DNA from: Lachnospiraceae bacterium
GTDB lineage: Bacteria > Bacillota > Clostridia > Lachnospirales > Lachnospiraceae
Assembly (NCBI GenBank): GCA_017420605.1
Contig: JAFOIS010000265.1
Location: 1 to 8,831, forward strand
Reading direction: 5' to 3'
DNA length: 8,831 bases
Both the position numbers and the translations under genes were made by a program. Positions 1 to 7,810 of the stretch are shown in pieces. The first letter of the stretch is position 1; every line of letters begins with the position of its first letter. A model generated the notes under the pieces. It worked only from the letters and a program-made list of their open reading frames with translations, searched no databases and was not told where the DNA came from.

Positions 1-1045
1 CGATCTTAAGGCGCGGCTGGGACGCATCATCGTAGGGTACACCTACGGAAAGCCGAAAGACGCGAAACCCGTCACGGCCTCACAGCTGAAGGCGGAAGGC
101 GCAATGGCGGCTCTTTTGCGGGACGCCGTCAAGCCGAATCTTGTGCAGACGCTGGAACATACGCCGGCGCTTATCCACGGCGGTCCGTTCGCGAATATCG
201 CGCATGGCTGCAATTCAGTGATCGCGACCAAAACGGCGATGTCGCTTGCCGCTTATACCGTGACGGAAGCAGGTTTCGGCGCGGATCTCGGCGCGGAGAA
301 GTTCCTCGATATCAAATGCAGGATGGCCGGGATCAGACCGGACGCCGTCGTGATCGTCTCGACGGTGCGGGCGCTGAAACTCCACGGCGGCATTCCGGAA
401 AAGGAGCTGGACCGCGAGGACCTTGCCGCCCTTAACGCCGGTCTTCCGAATCTCCTGCGGCATATAGATAATATACGTAACGTATACGGCCTGCCCTGCG
501 TCGTTGCCGTCAACGCGTTCCCGACCGATACGGAAGCGGAACTGCATGCCGTAGCCGAAGCCTGCTGCGCGCATGGCGCAAAATCGGTCCTGTCCGAAGT
601 GTGGGCAAAGGGAGGAGACGGCGGAAGAGCGCTTGCGGAAGAGGTCGCGCGTCTTTGTGAAACGGAGAACCATTTCGCATACGCCTATGATGAAAACGCG
701 CCGATCGAAGAAAAACTGGAAGCGGTGGCAAAGAAGATCTACGGCGCAGACGGCATACAGCTGACCGCGGCTGCGAAAACGCAGGCCGAAACACTCGCGC
801 GCATCGGCTTCGGCAAAACGCCGGTCTGTATCGCAAAGACCCAGTACAGCTTCAGCGACGATCCGAAAAAGAAAGGCGCGCCTTCCGGATTCACCGTAAC
901 GGTCCGTCAGCTGAAAGCATCCTGCGGCGCAGGCTTTGTCGTAGCGCTGACGGGAGACATTATGACGATGCCCGGACTGCCGGCGCGTCCGGCAGCCGAA
1001 AAGATCGACGTTGACGAAAACGGTGTGATCTCCGGACTGTTCTGA
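1..1045 (+). CDS. fhs: Formate--tetrahydrofolate ligase (formyl-THF synthetase), C-terminal part
   Basis: This enzyme makes 10-formyl-THF from formate, THF and ATP in the cytoplasm and is the entry step of folate one-carbon metabolism. The reading frame is open from base 2 and gives 347 residues before the TGA at 1043-1045. The family is usually about 555 residues, so roughly 210 N-terminal residues, including the ATP-binding P-loop, lie outside the window. Recognisable family blocks, in order, are [10 protein letters not shown] near the left edge, [61 protein letters not shown], and the C-terminal [21 protein letters not shown] ending in GLF. The ATG at 104 is internal, because conserved family sequence continues upstream of it. 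The gene is followed at once by fchA and folD, the standard order for this pathway in Clostridia. Identification is secure; the truncation is only the window edge. Confidence 0.97.
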   Translation, partial: DLKARLGRIIVGYTYGKPKDAKPVTASQLKAEGAMAALLRDAVKPNLVQTLEHTPALIHGGPFANIAHGCNSVIATKTAMSLAAYTVTEAGFGADLGAEKFLDIKCRMAGIRPDAVVIVSTVRALKLHGGIPEKELDREDLAALNAGLPNLLRHIDNIRNVYGLPCVVAVNAFPTDTEAELHAVAEACCAHGAKSVLSEVWAKGGDGGRALAEEVARLCETENHFAYAYDENAPIEEKLEAVAKKIYGADGIQLTAAAKTQAETLARIGFGKTPVCIAKTQYSFSDDPKKKGAPSGFTVTVRQLKASCGAGFVVALTGDIMTMPGLPARPAAEKIDVDENGVISGLF

Positions 1046-1054
1046 TCCCGGAAC

Positions 1055-1060
1055 GAAAGG
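1055..1060 (+). promoter_or_regulatory. Ribosome-binding site deciding the fchA start
   Basis: The sequence GAAAGG directly abuts the ATG at 1061, leaving no spacer. It lies 9 bases before the in-frame ATG at 1070, which is a normal spacing. This favours initiation at 1070 over 1061. Confidence 0.6.
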
Positions 1061-1069
1061 ATGAACGAT

Positions 1070-1702
1070 ATGCGGTATACGGATCTGTCTTCACGTGAAT
1101 ATGCGGAGCTTCTTTCGTCTTCCTCGCCGGTGCCGGGCGGCGGCGGTACGGCCGCCCTGTGCGGCGCGCTCGGATGCGCTCTTGGTCAGATGGTCGGCTC
1201 GCTGACGAGCGGTAAAAAACGTTATGCCGCCGTCGAAGAGGAGCTTCAGGAACTGATGAGGTCCCTTGAGAAGATGCGTGCGGAAATGCTTGCGCTCACG
1301 GAACGGGATCCGGAAGTTTTCGAGCCGCTTTCCCGGGCGTACGGCATGCCGAAAGAAACCGAAGAACAGGCTGCGGAAAAGGCGCGCGTAATGGAGGAAT
1401 GCCTTGTACTTGCCGCTTCTGTTCCGGAGGAGATCCTCTCGCTTTGCGGCAGGGCGATGGATGCCATAGACCGCATCGCCCGGATCGGATCTCCGCTTGC
1501 AGTCTCGGACGCCGGCTGTGCGGCGGCGCTTACGCGTGCTGCAGGCGAAGCGGCTTACCTCAATATAGCAGTCAATGCGAAGTATATGAAAAACCGAGCC
1601 TTCGCGGAGGAACTATCGGAGCGGTCGAAGGAAGCGCTCGCTGCGCTGCGGAGCCATGCAGACAAAGTATATGCGAACGTTGCGGAAAGGATCGGCGGAT
1701 AA
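1070..1702 (+). CDS. fchA: Methenyltetrahydrofolate cyclohydrolase (FTCD_C / cyclodeaminase family)
   Basis: This is a stand-alone member of the formiminotransferase-cyclodeaminase C-terminal family. In Clostridia this family interconverts 10-formyl-THF and 5,10-methenyl-THF. From the chosen start the protein has 210 residues, normal for a single-domain member. The glycine-rich PVPGGGG turn is at about residues 20-26, followed by a small-residue helix (AALCGALGCALGQMVGSLT). A DPEVFEPL...MPK segment spans about 80-95, and the conserved SPLAVSDAG block is at about 141-149. The alternative ATG at 1061 adds three residues but has no spacer after the Shine-Dalgarno sequence. The gene starts 24 bases after fhs and its TAA directly abuts the folD ATG, so it is in the same operon. 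A formiminoglutamate-type cyclodeaminase is the other family possibility. It is less likely, because folate genes flank this gene and no histidine-degradation gene is seen. Confidence 0.9.
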   Translation: MRYTDLSSREYAELLSSSSPVPGGGGTAALCGALGCALGQMVGSLTSGKKRYAAVEEELQELMRSLEKMRAEMLALTERDPEVFEPLSRAYGMPKETEEQAAEKARVMEECLVLAASVPEEILSLCGRAMDAIDRIARIGSPLAVSDAGCAAALTRAAGEAAYLNIAVNAKYMKNRAFAEELSERSKEALAALRSHADKVYANVAERIGG

Positions 1703-2572
1703 ATGGCGAACATTTTAAGCGGAAAAGAAACAGCGGCTTCCCTTCTCAGGGATACATACGCCGAAAGCAGCCTTCTTCGTGAAAAAGGCGTCGTACCTGC
1801 GCTCCGTATCCTGCGTGTCGGCGCGCGCCCGGATGATCTGTCCTACGAGCGGGGCGTTCTGAAAAAAGCGGAGGCGGCCGGCATATACGTTTCTGTTGCC
1901 GTGATCGACGATACCGATCCGGTACTTGCCGAGGAGGAACTCCTGAAAAAGATCGATGAAGCAAACGAAGACCCCCTTGTGCACGGGATCCTTCTTTTCA
2001 GGCCCCTTCCGCGCAGCATGCGCGCGCATGAGATGGAGATCGTCGAGAGGATCCACCCGTCAAAAGACGTGGACGGCGTGACGCGCGCCTCGATGCTTAC
2101 CGTTTACAGCGGCCGCGGCGACGGTTTCGCGCCATGCACGCCGGCCGCCGTACTGCGGATCCTGGATCATTACGGCATCGATCCCGCAGGTCGGAAAACG
2201 GTGGTCGTGGGGCGCAGCCTTGTCGTCGGGAAGCCGCTTGCAATGCTTCTTCTTTCGCGAAATGCGACCGTTACGATCTGTCATACCCGTACGAAAGATC
2301 TGGCGGCGGAATGCGCCGAAGCCGGGATCCTCGTCACAACGGCCGGACACGCGGGAACCATCCGGAGAGAACATGTGCGTCCCGGACAGATCGTGCTTGA
2401 CGTGGGCGTCGACTTCACACCGGAAGGAAAAATGACAGGCGACGTTGTTTTTGAAGAAGCGGAGCCGGTCGTCGGCGCGATCACGCCTGTCCCCGGCGGC
2501 GTCGGCGCCGTTACTACGGCCGTGCTTCTTTCCCATGTGACGGAGGCTGCGAAGAGGCAGACCGAAGTATGA
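1703..2572 (+). CDS. folD: Methylenetetrahydrofolate dehydrogenase (FolD family), apparently without cyclohydrolase residues
   Basis: FolD enzymes oxidise 5,10-methylene-THF to methenyl-THF with NAD(P) and usually also hydrolyse methenyl-THF. The 289-residue length is normal. The nucleotide-binding fold shows VVVGRSLVVGKP at about 167-178. The folate-site KDVDG is at 121-125, FAPCTP is at about 142-147, and the C-terminal TPVPGGVG is at 261-268. By eye against E. coli and human sequences recalled from memory, Tyr48 is kept (YERGVLKKAEAAG). The catalytic Lys four residues later (human K56) is Val52, and the position of human Gln100 is Phe99 (GILLFRPLP). The aspartate matching human D125 (Asp124) is kept. 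The dehydrogenase is therefore probably intact and the cyclohydrolase weak or absent, with the adjacent fchA filling in. Cofactor choice (NAD or NADP) cannot be read with confidence. The start ATG touches the fchA stop, with GGAAAGG 12 bases upstream. Confidence 0.95.
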   Translation: MANILSGKETAASLLRDTYAESSLLREKGVVPALRILRVGARPDDLSYERGVLKKAEAAGIYVSVAVIDDTDPVLAEEELLKKIDEANEDPLVHGILLFRPLPRSMRAHEMEIVERIHPSKDVDGVTRASMLTVYSGRGDGFAPCTPAAVLRILDHYGIDPAGRKTVVVGRSLVVGKPLAMLLLSRNATVTICHTRTKDLAAECAEAGILVTTAGHAGTIRREHVRPGQIVLDVGVDFTPEGKMTGDVVFEEAEPVVGAITPVPGGVGAVTTAVLLSHVTEAAKRQTEV

Positions 2573-4287
2573 TCGTTTTAAACGTTGCAGTTACGATGAC
2601 GCCGGCGCTTTCTACCGGTCTTCTGATCGCGCTCCTTATAGTGCTTACGGCCGTGATGCTGACCGTTCAGCGGAAGCGTGCGGAGAAAGCGTTCCGGAAA
2701 CGTCTTCTTTCGACTTTCGGGGAGGAGAGGGAACTCCGTCTTACCGCCGAAGAATATGAGAGTATCCGCGCATTTGCCCGGGATCATGAAAGCAACGGTT
2801 TCTTCGTCGATGATACGACGTGGCATGATCTGGGAATGGACGAAGTCTTCCTCCGCATGGACAGCTGCATGTCCTCGCCGGGAGAAGACGTGCTGATGTA
2901 CTGGCTGCGCGTGCAGAAAGAGGATGGACCGGAATTGCGCAAAAGACGCGAAAGCGCGGCGTACTATGATTCCCATGCGGAAGAGCGGGCTGATATACAG
3001 ATGATCCTGCACGGGGTGGGAAGAAAACTGCACCAGTCGCAGTACGCTTATATCAGGAGCCTTGACAGCGCAAAGCCGGTCCGTCTCGGCCTTTATCTCT
3101 TTCTTACCGCGGCAGCGGTCCTTTCCATCATTCTTCTTTTCATTGAGCCGCTGATCGGGCTGGCGGTATTTGTGCCGCTCCTTATCGCGGATATTTTCCT
3201 GCAGATGAGGGGCGACCGGATGCTGCGTCTCAATGTGGAAGCGTTCAACAGCATTCTTCGTATTATGCACGCCGGAAAACGGCTCATGAAGATGGATCCT
3301 GCGCCTTTTGCGGATGATATCGAAGCGATCCGGAAGGATTGCGCCGCGCTCCGCTCCTTTGCGCGCGGATCTTACTTTGTCACGTCCGCCGGTAAGATCG
3401 GAACAGGAATAGAAGACGCGATCCTTTCCTATCTGAAGATGTTTTTCCATCCGGATATGCTGAAATTCAACCAGATGCTTTCGTCCTACCGTTCGAACGC
3501 CGCGATCGTGAGCGATCTATACCGGAGGATCGGGTATATAGACGCCGTGATCGCCTCGGCGTCCTTCCGGCGCAGGCTGCCCTGGAGCGCTGACGTCGAT
3601 ACGGAAGATACCCCGGAAGCATGTTTTGCGGCGGAGAAGCTCTTTCATCCGCTGATCGGCGATCCGGTCCCGAATGACGTTGCCCTTACAGGCGGAAATC
3701 TTGTGACCGGTTCAAACGCTTCCGGCAAATCCACCTTCCTGAAAAGCTGCGGGATCGCTTCGATCCTGGCACAGGGACTCGGATACACATGCGCCGCGTC
3801 CTACCGGGCGCCGTTTCTGCGCGTCATGAGTTCCATGGCGCTGGAGGACAACCTTGCCGGCGGAGAGAGTTACTTTATCGTCGAACTGAAATCGATCCAG
3901 AGGATCCTTTCGGAAGCAAAAAAGCCGGGCTGCCTGCTCTGCCTCGTCGATGAAGTCCTCCGCGGTACGAATACCATAGAACGGATCGCCGCATCCTCAA
4001 GGATCCTGCGCAGCCTGTGCGGACGGAACGTGATCGCGCTCGCCGCGACGCACGATATCGAGCTGACCCAGATCCTCCGGGAGTACTGGAAGAACTGGCA
4101 TTTTACCGAGACTGTCACAGATGAAGACGTTTCGTTTGATTATAAGCTCCGGGAAGGGCCTGCCACGACCAGAAACGCGATCAGGCTCCTGCGTATGCTC
4201 GGTTTTGAAAAAGAACTTGCGGACAGCGCGCAGGCGGCGGCGGATCATTTCGAGGAGAACGGTATATGGGAGGCTATCCATGAATAA
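2569..4287 (+). CDS. Membrane-anchored MutS-type ATPase (MutS domain V, no mismatch-recognition domain)
   Basis: This 572-residue protein has a C-terminal MutS-type ABC ATPase. Walker A is GSNASGKST at 381-389 and the [10 protein letters not shown] block is at 431-440. A Walker B/signature [11 protein letters not shown] is at about 459-469, matching the DELGRGTST of MutS, and the switch region is AATHD at 492-496. It is much shorter than MutS (about 850 residues). It has no N-terminal mismatch-reading domain with the Phe-x-Glu motif, and no Smr nuclease tail as in MutS2. It instead has a hydrophobic helix at about 12-33 and a hydrophobic stretch at about 172-212 that could cross the membrane twice. 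A family-typical block ([15 protein letters not shown]...[13 protein letters not shown]) lies at 84-114. The start overlaps the folD stop by four bases (ATGA), with AGAGG 11 bases upstream. Its function is unknown. It is not canonical mismatch repair; an ATP-driven clamp or DNA role at the membrane is only inference. Confidence 0.85.
   Translation: MIVLNVAVTMTPALSTGLLIALLIVLTAVMLTVQRKRAEKAFRKRLLSTFGEERELRLTAEEYESIRAFARDHESNGFFVDDTTWHDLGMDEVFLRMDSCMSSPGEDVLMYWLRVQKEDGPELRKRRESAAYYDSHAEERADIQMILHGVGRKLHQSQYAYIRSLDSAKPVRLGLYLFLTAAAVLSIILLFIEPLIGLAVFVPLLIADIFLQMRGDRMLRLNVEAFNSILRIMHAGKRLMKMDPAPFADDIEAIRKDCAALRSFARGSYFVTSAGKIGTGIEDAILSYLKMFFHPDMLKFNQMLSSYRSNAAIVSDLYRRIGYIDAVIASASFRRRLPWSADVDTEDTPEACFAAEKLFHPLIGDPVPNDVALTGGNLVTGSNASGKSTFLKSCGIASILAQGLGYTCAASYRAPFLRVMSSMALEDNLAGGESYFIVELKSIQRILSEAKKPGCLLCLVDEVLRGTNTIERIAASSRILRSLCGRNVIALAATHDIELTQILREYWKNWHFTETVTDEDVSFDYKLREGPATTRNAIRLLRMLGFEKELADSAQAAADHFEENGIWEAIHE
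4268..4273 (+). promoter_or_regulatory. Ribosome-binding site for rnhA
   Basis: GGGAGG lies inside the end of the MutS-like gene, 6 bases before the ATG at 4280. It fixes the rnhA start there rather than at the in-frame ATG at 4121, which would add 53 residues with no family similarity. Confidence 0.8.
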
Positions 4288-4744
4288 GGTGACCATTTAT
4301 ACTGACGGCGCTGCCCGCGGAAACCCCGACGGTCCGGGCGGATACGGTGCCGTGCTCCAGTTCGTCGACAGGAACGGAACGCTCCATGAGCGGGAACTGT
4401 CGCAGGGATACGCGAAAACGACGAACAACCGGATGGAACTGATGGCGGTGATCGCAGCGCTCGAAGCGCTGACACGTCCCTGTGTCGTCGAACTTTTTTC
4501 CGACTCCAAATATGTCGTTGACGCGTTCAACGAACACTGGATCGACCGCTGGATCCGTACCGGCTGGAAGAAAGCCGATAAAACGCCGGTGCTCAATGTG
4601 GATCTGTGGCAGAGGCTGCTTGCGGCCAAGGAAAAACACGACGTCACATTCCGCTGGGTGCGCGGCCATGCCGGCAATGCCGTTAATGAGAGGTGCGACA
4701 AACTGGCGACCGCCGCAGCGGACGCCGTGGCGCAGGACGTATAG
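4280..4744 (+). CDS. rnhA: Ribonuclease HI
   Basis: RNase HI cuts the RNA strand of RNA-DNA hybrids (R-loops, primers) using two metal ions. The protein is 154 residues, essentially the same length as the E. coli enzyme. The catalytic carboxylates are all visible: Asp9 in [11 protein letters not shown], Glu53 in TNNRMELMA, Asp75 in LFSDSKYV and Asp140 in NERCDKLA. The flexible-loop His130 (WVRGHAGN) is also present. The basic handle region ([20 protein letters not shown], about 87-106) is kept, so this is the type with the substrate-binding protrusion. No N-terminal hybrid-binding domain is attached. The start overlaps the MutS-like gene by 8 bases and has a strong Shine-Dalgarno, so the two are translationally coupled. 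It is the last gene of the operon, closed by the terminator at 4765-4793. Confidence 0.96.
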   Translation: MNKVTIYTDGAARGNPDGPGGYGAVLQFVDRNGTLHERELSQGYAKTTNNRMELMAVIAALEALTRPCVVELFSDSKYVVDAFNEHWIDRWIRTGWKKADKTPVLNVDLWQRLLAAKEKHDVTFRWVRGHAGNAVNERCDKLATAAADAVAQDV

Positions 4745-4764
4745 CACACAGCGGTATGAGCGGT

Positions 4765-4793
4765 AAACCGGCCAGGGTGCCGGTTTTTTCTTT
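4765..4793 (+). terminator. Intrinsic terminator after rnhA
   Basis: An 8-bp stem (AAACCGGC at 4765-4772 with GCCGGTTT at 4779-4786) closes a 6-base loop. It runs into a T tract at 4784-4789, then C and TTT. It ends the fhs-to-rnhA transcription unit. No gene is encoded in the 4745-4852 gap. Confidence 0.9.
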
Positions 4794-4819
4794 ACTACTG
4801 AAAAACGTTGTGATAAAAT
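4791..4819 (+). promoter_or_regulatory. Predicted sigma-A promoter of alaS (extended -10)
   Basis: TTTACT (4791-4796) and TAAAAT (4814-4819) are separated by exactly 17 bases. The TG at 4811-4812 forms an extended -10 (TGATAAAAT). The start of transcription would be near 4826, giving a leader of about 27 bases. The -35 box lies in the tail of the upstream terminator. Confidence 0.65.
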
Positions 4820-4837
4820 ACCTTGGATTATGTACGC

Positions 4838-4844
4838 AGAAAGG
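4838..4844 (+). promoter_or_regulatory. Ribosome-binding site of alaS
   Basis: AGAAAGGA precursor sequence at 4838-4844 (reading AGAAAGG into GA) lies about 8 bases before the ATG at 4853. It selects this start over the in-frame TTG at 4823, which sits at or before the predicted transcription start. Confidence 0.75.
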
Positions 4845-4852
4845 ACGAATCT

Positions 4853-7507
4853 ATGGAAAAATACAGCGTAAACGAACTGCGCAGGATGTTTCTTGATTAT
4901 TTCGAACAGAACGGACATCTGGTGATGAAGAGCTTTTCACTGGTGCCGCACAATGACAAAAGCCTTCTTCTGATCAATGCCGGTATGGCGCCTCTCAAGC
5001 CTTACTTTACCGGCGCGGAGATCCCGCCGAGAAGGAGAGTTGCGACGTGCCAGAAATGTATCCGAACCGGCGATATCGATAACGTCGGCAAGACGGCGCG
5101 TCACGGCACCTTTTTCGAGATGCTCGGCAACTTCTCCTTCGGAGATTATTTCAAACGGGAAGCCATCGGCTGGACCTGGGAGTTCCTGACGAAGGTCGTG
5201 GGACTTGACGCGGAACGTCTTTATCCTTCGGTCTATCTGGACGATGACGAAGCGTTTGATATCTGGAATAAAGAAATCGGCGTGCCGAAGGAGAGAATCT
5301 ACCGGTTCGGCAAGGAGGATAATTTCTGGGAACACGGTGCGGGTCCCTGCGGTCCCTGCTCCGAGGTCTATTATGACCGCGGCGAAAAATACGGCTGCGG
5401 AAAGCCGGACTGCGCGCCGGGCTGCGACTGCGACCGCTACATGGAGATCTGGAATAACGTCTTTACCCAGTTTGAAAATGACGGAAAAGGCAACTACACG
5501 ACGCTGAAGCAGAAAAACATCGACACCGGCATGGGCCTTGAGAGACTGGCAGTCGCGGTCCAGGATGTGGATTCCATGTTCGACATCGATACGATCCGCG
5601 CGCTTCGGGACAGGGTCGCGCAGATCGCCGGCAAGGAATACGGAAAAGATCATGAAAATGACGTTTCGATCCGCGTGATCACGGACCACATCCGTTCGGC
5701 GACGTTCATGATCTCCGACGGTATCACGCCTTCCAACGCGGAGCGCGGCTACGTCCTGAGACGGCTGATCCGCCGCGCGGCCCGGCACGGCAGGCGCCTC
5801 GGAATCGACGGTTCTTTCCTTGCCGATCTTTCCGCGACGGTCATCGAGACCTCAAAGGACGGTTATCCCGAACTTGCCGAAAAGGCTGCCTTCATCCATG
5901 AAGTACTGGAACGGGAGGAAGAGACCTTCGGGCGCACGATCGACCAGGGACTTACGATCCTCAGCGCTCTGACTGAAAAGATGCGCGCAGAAGGAAAGAC
6001 CGTCCTTGACGGCGCAAAGGCTTTTGAACTTTACGATACCTACGGCTTCCCGCTCGATCTGACGAGCGATATTCTCGCGGAGCAGGGCTTTACCGTCGAT
6101 GAAGCGCAGTATAAGGCCTGCATGCAGGAACAGAAGGAACGTGCGCGCAGCGCCCGCAAAACGCAGAACTATATGGGCGCGGCAGCGACCGTTTACGACG
6201 AGATCGATCCATCCGTAACGACTATCTTCAGCGGATACGAGACGCTTGCGGACAGCGGAAAGATCCTTGTCCTGACCACAAAGGTCGATGAAGAGGAGTA
6301 CGGCGAGATCGTCGATTCTCTTGCCGAAGGGGACGAGGGAACGATCGTCACCGACAGAACGCCGTTCTATGCCACGATGGGCGGGCAGGTAGGCGATACC
6401 GGCACGATCCGCACACAGGACGGTGCGTTTGCGGTGCGGGAGACGATCGCGCTGCGGGGCGGCCGCGTAGGACACCGCGGCGTCGTCTCCGAAGGCGTGA
6501 TCCGGACCGGGGAGGAAGCGAAGCTTTCTGTCAGCAGCGCACGTTCCGATATCGCGAAGAATCACAGTGCGACGCATCTTCTGCAGAAAGCGCTCCGGCT
6601 TACTCTCGGAGATCACGTGGAACAGAAGGGCTCCTATGTGGATGCGGAACGCCTCCGGTTCGATTTCGTACATTTCAAACCCATGACGGCGGAAGAGATC
6701 GCAAAGGTCGAGAAACTCGTGAACGACGCGATCCTGCAGGCACTGCCGGTGCGCACGGATATCATGAGCCTAGAGGAAGCGAAAAAGACCGGCGCGATGG
6801 CCCTGTTCGGCGAAAAATACGGCGAAACGGTCCGCGTCGTACGCATGGGCGACTTCTCGACCGAACTGTGCGGCGGCACGCACGTTGCGAATACCGCGGA
6901 CATCATGACATTTAAGATCCTGTCGGAGTCCGGCATCGCAGCCGGCGTCCGGAGGATCGAGGCGCTGAGCGGCATGGGCGTGCTCCGTCATTACGAGGAT
7001 ATGGAAAAAGTATTCCGTACGGCGGCCGGACTTCTTAAAGCCTCTTCGAACGACCTCGGCGAAAAGATCGAAAAGCTTCTTGCGGACAACCGTGCGCAGA
7101 GAAACGAGATCGAAGCGTTGAAGGCAAAGATCGCGCAGATGTCGCTGGGCGATCCGGCGGAAGGCGCCGAAGAGGTGAACGGCGTAAAAGTCCTCGCCAT
7201 GGCGGTGGAAGGCGCGGATATGAACGGTCTGCGCAGCCTGTCGGATGAACTGCGTACAAAGATGGGCGAATCCTATATCATCCTTGCCAGCGCTTCGGAC
7301 GGGAAGGTGAATCTCGTTGCCGCGGCGACGGACGGCGCGGTGAAGCGCGGCGCACACGCCGGCAACCTGATCCGTGTATGCGCGAAGGCAGTCGGCGGCG
7401 GTGGCGGCGGACGTCCCAATATGGCACAGGCAGGCGGAAAGGATCCGTCGAAGATTGGCGAAGCGGTTGCCCTTGCGAAGGAAGAGGCGAAAAAGCAGCT
7501 CTCCTGA
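4853..7507 (+). CDS. alaS: Alanine--tRNA ligase
   Basis: AlaRS charges tRNA-Ala and removes mischarged serine or glycine. The 884-residue length is normal. The class II catalytic core begins at [17 protein letters not shown]. The block [19 protein letters not shown] (72-90) leading into GNFSFGDYF covers motif 2, and [12 protein letters not shown] (222-233) is motif 3. A Cys-rich insert (C182, C187, C191, C193, ending GCDCDR) resembles that of other Firmicute AlaRSs. The editing domain has the complete metal site: His571 and His575 (NHSATH), Cys673 and His677 (CGGTH). A helical linker follows, then the C-Ala domain with a six-glycine run at about 848-853 and [12 protein letters not shown]. The gene has its own promoter and is probably monocistronic: rpsU downstream has a separate promoter, but I see no terminator between them, so readthrough is possible. 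Start chosen from the Shine-Dalgarno. Confidence 0.98.
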   Translation: MEKYSVNELRRMFLDYFEQNGHLVMKSFSLVPHNDKSLLLINAGMAPLKPYFTGAEIPPRRRVATCQKCIRTGDIDNVGKTARHGTFFEMLGNFSFGDYFKREAIGWTWEFLTKVVGLDAERLYPSVYLDDDEAFDIWNKEIGVPKERIYRFGKEDNFWEHGAGPCGPCSEVYYDRGEKYGCGKPDCAPGCDCDRYMEIWNNVFTQFENDGKGNYTTLKQKNIDTGMGLERLAVAVQDVDSMFDIDTIRALRDRVAQIAGKEYGKDHENDVSIRVITDHIRSATFMISDGITPSNAERGYVLRRLIRRAARHGRRLGIDGSFLADLSATVIETSKDGYPELAEKAAFIHEVLEREEETFGRTIDQGLTILSALTEKMRAEGKTVLDGAKAFELYDTYGFPLDLTSDILAEQGFTVDEAQYKACMQEQKERARSARKTQNYMGAAATVYDEIDPSVTTIFSGYETLADSGKILVLTTKVDEEEYGEIVDSLAEGDEGTIVTDRTPFYATMGGQVGDTGTIRTQDGAFAVRETIALRGGRVGHRGVVSEGVIRTGEEAKLSVSSARSDIAKNHSATHLLQKALRLTLGDHVEQKGSYVDAERLRFDFVHFKPMTAEEIAKVEKLVNDAILQALPVRTDIMSLEEAKKTGAMALFGEKYGETVRVVRMGDFSTELCGGTHVANTADIMTFKILSESGIAAGVRRIEALSGMGVLRHYEDMEKVFRTAAGLLKASSNDLGEKIEKLLADNRAQRNEIEALKAKIAQMSLGDPAEGAEEVNGVKVLAMAVEGADMNGLRSLSDELRTKMGESYIILASASDGKVNLVAAATDGAVKRGAHAGNLIRVCAKAVGGGGGGRPNMAQAGGKDPSKIGEAVALAKEEAKKQLS

Positions 7508-7522
7508 ACTTGAATTTCCGGG

Positions 7523-7551
7523 TTGACGAACGAAAGACCCCGATATATAAT
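7523..7551 (+). promoter_or_regulatory. Strong sigma-A promoter of rpsU
   Basis: TTGACG (7523-7528) and a perfect TATAAT (7546-7551) are separated by 17 bases, a near-consensus promoter suited to a highly expressed ribosomal protein gene. The predicted start of transcription is near 7558. The promoter begins 15 bases after the alaS stop. Confidence 0.88.
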
Positions 7552-7557
7552 ACGCTA

Positions 7558-7593
7558 TGTGCGGAACGGCGCCTCTTATTTTCCGACCGCACA
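7558..7593 (+). other. Stem-loop at the 5' end of the rpsU leader
   Basis: TGTGCGG (7558-7564) pairs with CCGCACA (7587-7593) over 7 bp. After a small internal loop (AA against A), CGG (7567-7569) pairs with CCG (7583-7585). The terminal loop is 13 bases and pyrimidine-rich. The stem starts at the predicted transcription start, so it would form the extreme 5' end of the mRNA. Its role, such as mRNA protection or translational control, is inference. No published leader motif is recognised. Confidence 0.5.
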
Positions 7594-7603
7594 GTCTGTA
7601 ACT

Positions 7604-7613
7604 GGAGGGAGGG
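7604..7613 (+). promoter_or_regulatory. Double purine-rich ribosome-binding site of rpsU
   Basis: GGAGGGAGGG contains two overlapping anti-16S matches. The nearer ends 13 bases before the ATG at 7627 and the farther (GGAGG) 18 bases before it. Both spacings are longer than usual. No better in-frame ATG, GTG or TTG lies between. Confidence 0.7.
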
Positions 7614-7626
7614 TAGTATTCAGTTT

Positions 7627-7803
7627 ATGGCAAATGTCATCGTAAAAGAAGGCGAGACTTTAGACAGCGCGCTTCGCAGATTTAAGCGCAGCTGCGCGAA
7701 GGCCGGCATTCAGCAGGAGATCCGTAAAAGAGAGCATTACGAAAAGCCGAGCGTTCGCCGCAAGAAAAAGTCAGAAGCAGCCAGAAAGCGTAAATACAAC
7801 TGA
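7627..7803 (+). CDS. rpsU: Small ribosomal subunit protein S21
   Basis: S21 is a small basic protein of the 30S platform, close to the anti-Shine-Dalgarno end of 16S rRNA, and helps mRNA binding at initiation. The 58-residue product starts [21 protein letters not shown] and ends with a Lys/Arg-rich tail ([16 protein letters not shown]), typical in length and sequence for Firmicutes. The ATG at 7627 matches the family N-terminus; longer readings in this frame run back into the alaS 3' end and are not plausible. The gene has its own strong promoter and terminator, so it appears to be monocistronic. In many Clostridia a yqeY-like gene follows rpsU; here the next gene is a cardiolipin synthase. 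Confidence 0.97.
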   Translation: MANVIVKEGETLDSALRRFKRSCAKAGIQQEIRKREHYEKPSVRRKKKSEAARKRKYN

Positions 7804-7810
7804 TGTTAAG

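Noticed and set aside
4121..4279. N-terminal extension of RNase HI to an in-frame ATG at 4121 (207 residues).
   Set aside because: The extra 53 residues overlap the conserved end of the MutS-like ATPase in another frame, show no hybrid-binding domain, and have no Shine-Dalgarno. GGGAGG fits the ATG at 4280 well.
4745..4852. Possible T-box leader for alaS, as many Firmicute synthetase genes have one.
   Set aside because: The gap is about 108 bases and is mostly the rnhA terminator and the alaS promoter. No T-box core sequence or specifier stem is visible, and the hairpin belongs to the rnhA end.
4823..4852. TTG start for AlaRS ten codons upstream of ATG 4853.
   Set aside because: It lies at or before the predicted transcription start and has no ribosome-binding site. 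The family N-terminus ([10 protein letters not shown]) and the spacing support 4853.
5391..5434. Cys-rich insert in AlaRS (C182, C187, C191, C193) as a possible novel metal site.
   Set aside because: The same GCGKPDC...GCDCDR type of insert is familiar in bacterial, especially Firmicute, AlaRS proteins, so it is not unusual.
4937..5788. Long open frames on the minus strand opposite alaS and opposite the MutS-like gene (2578-3450).
   Set aside because: They lie fully within strongly supported + strand genes, have no recognisable domain, and are expected by-products of GC-rich coding sequence.
7391..7410. Run of glycine codons near the end of alaS as a repeat element.
   Set aside because: It encodes the conserved glycine-rich loop of the C-Ala domain ([15 protein letters not shown]) and is ordinary for AlaRS.
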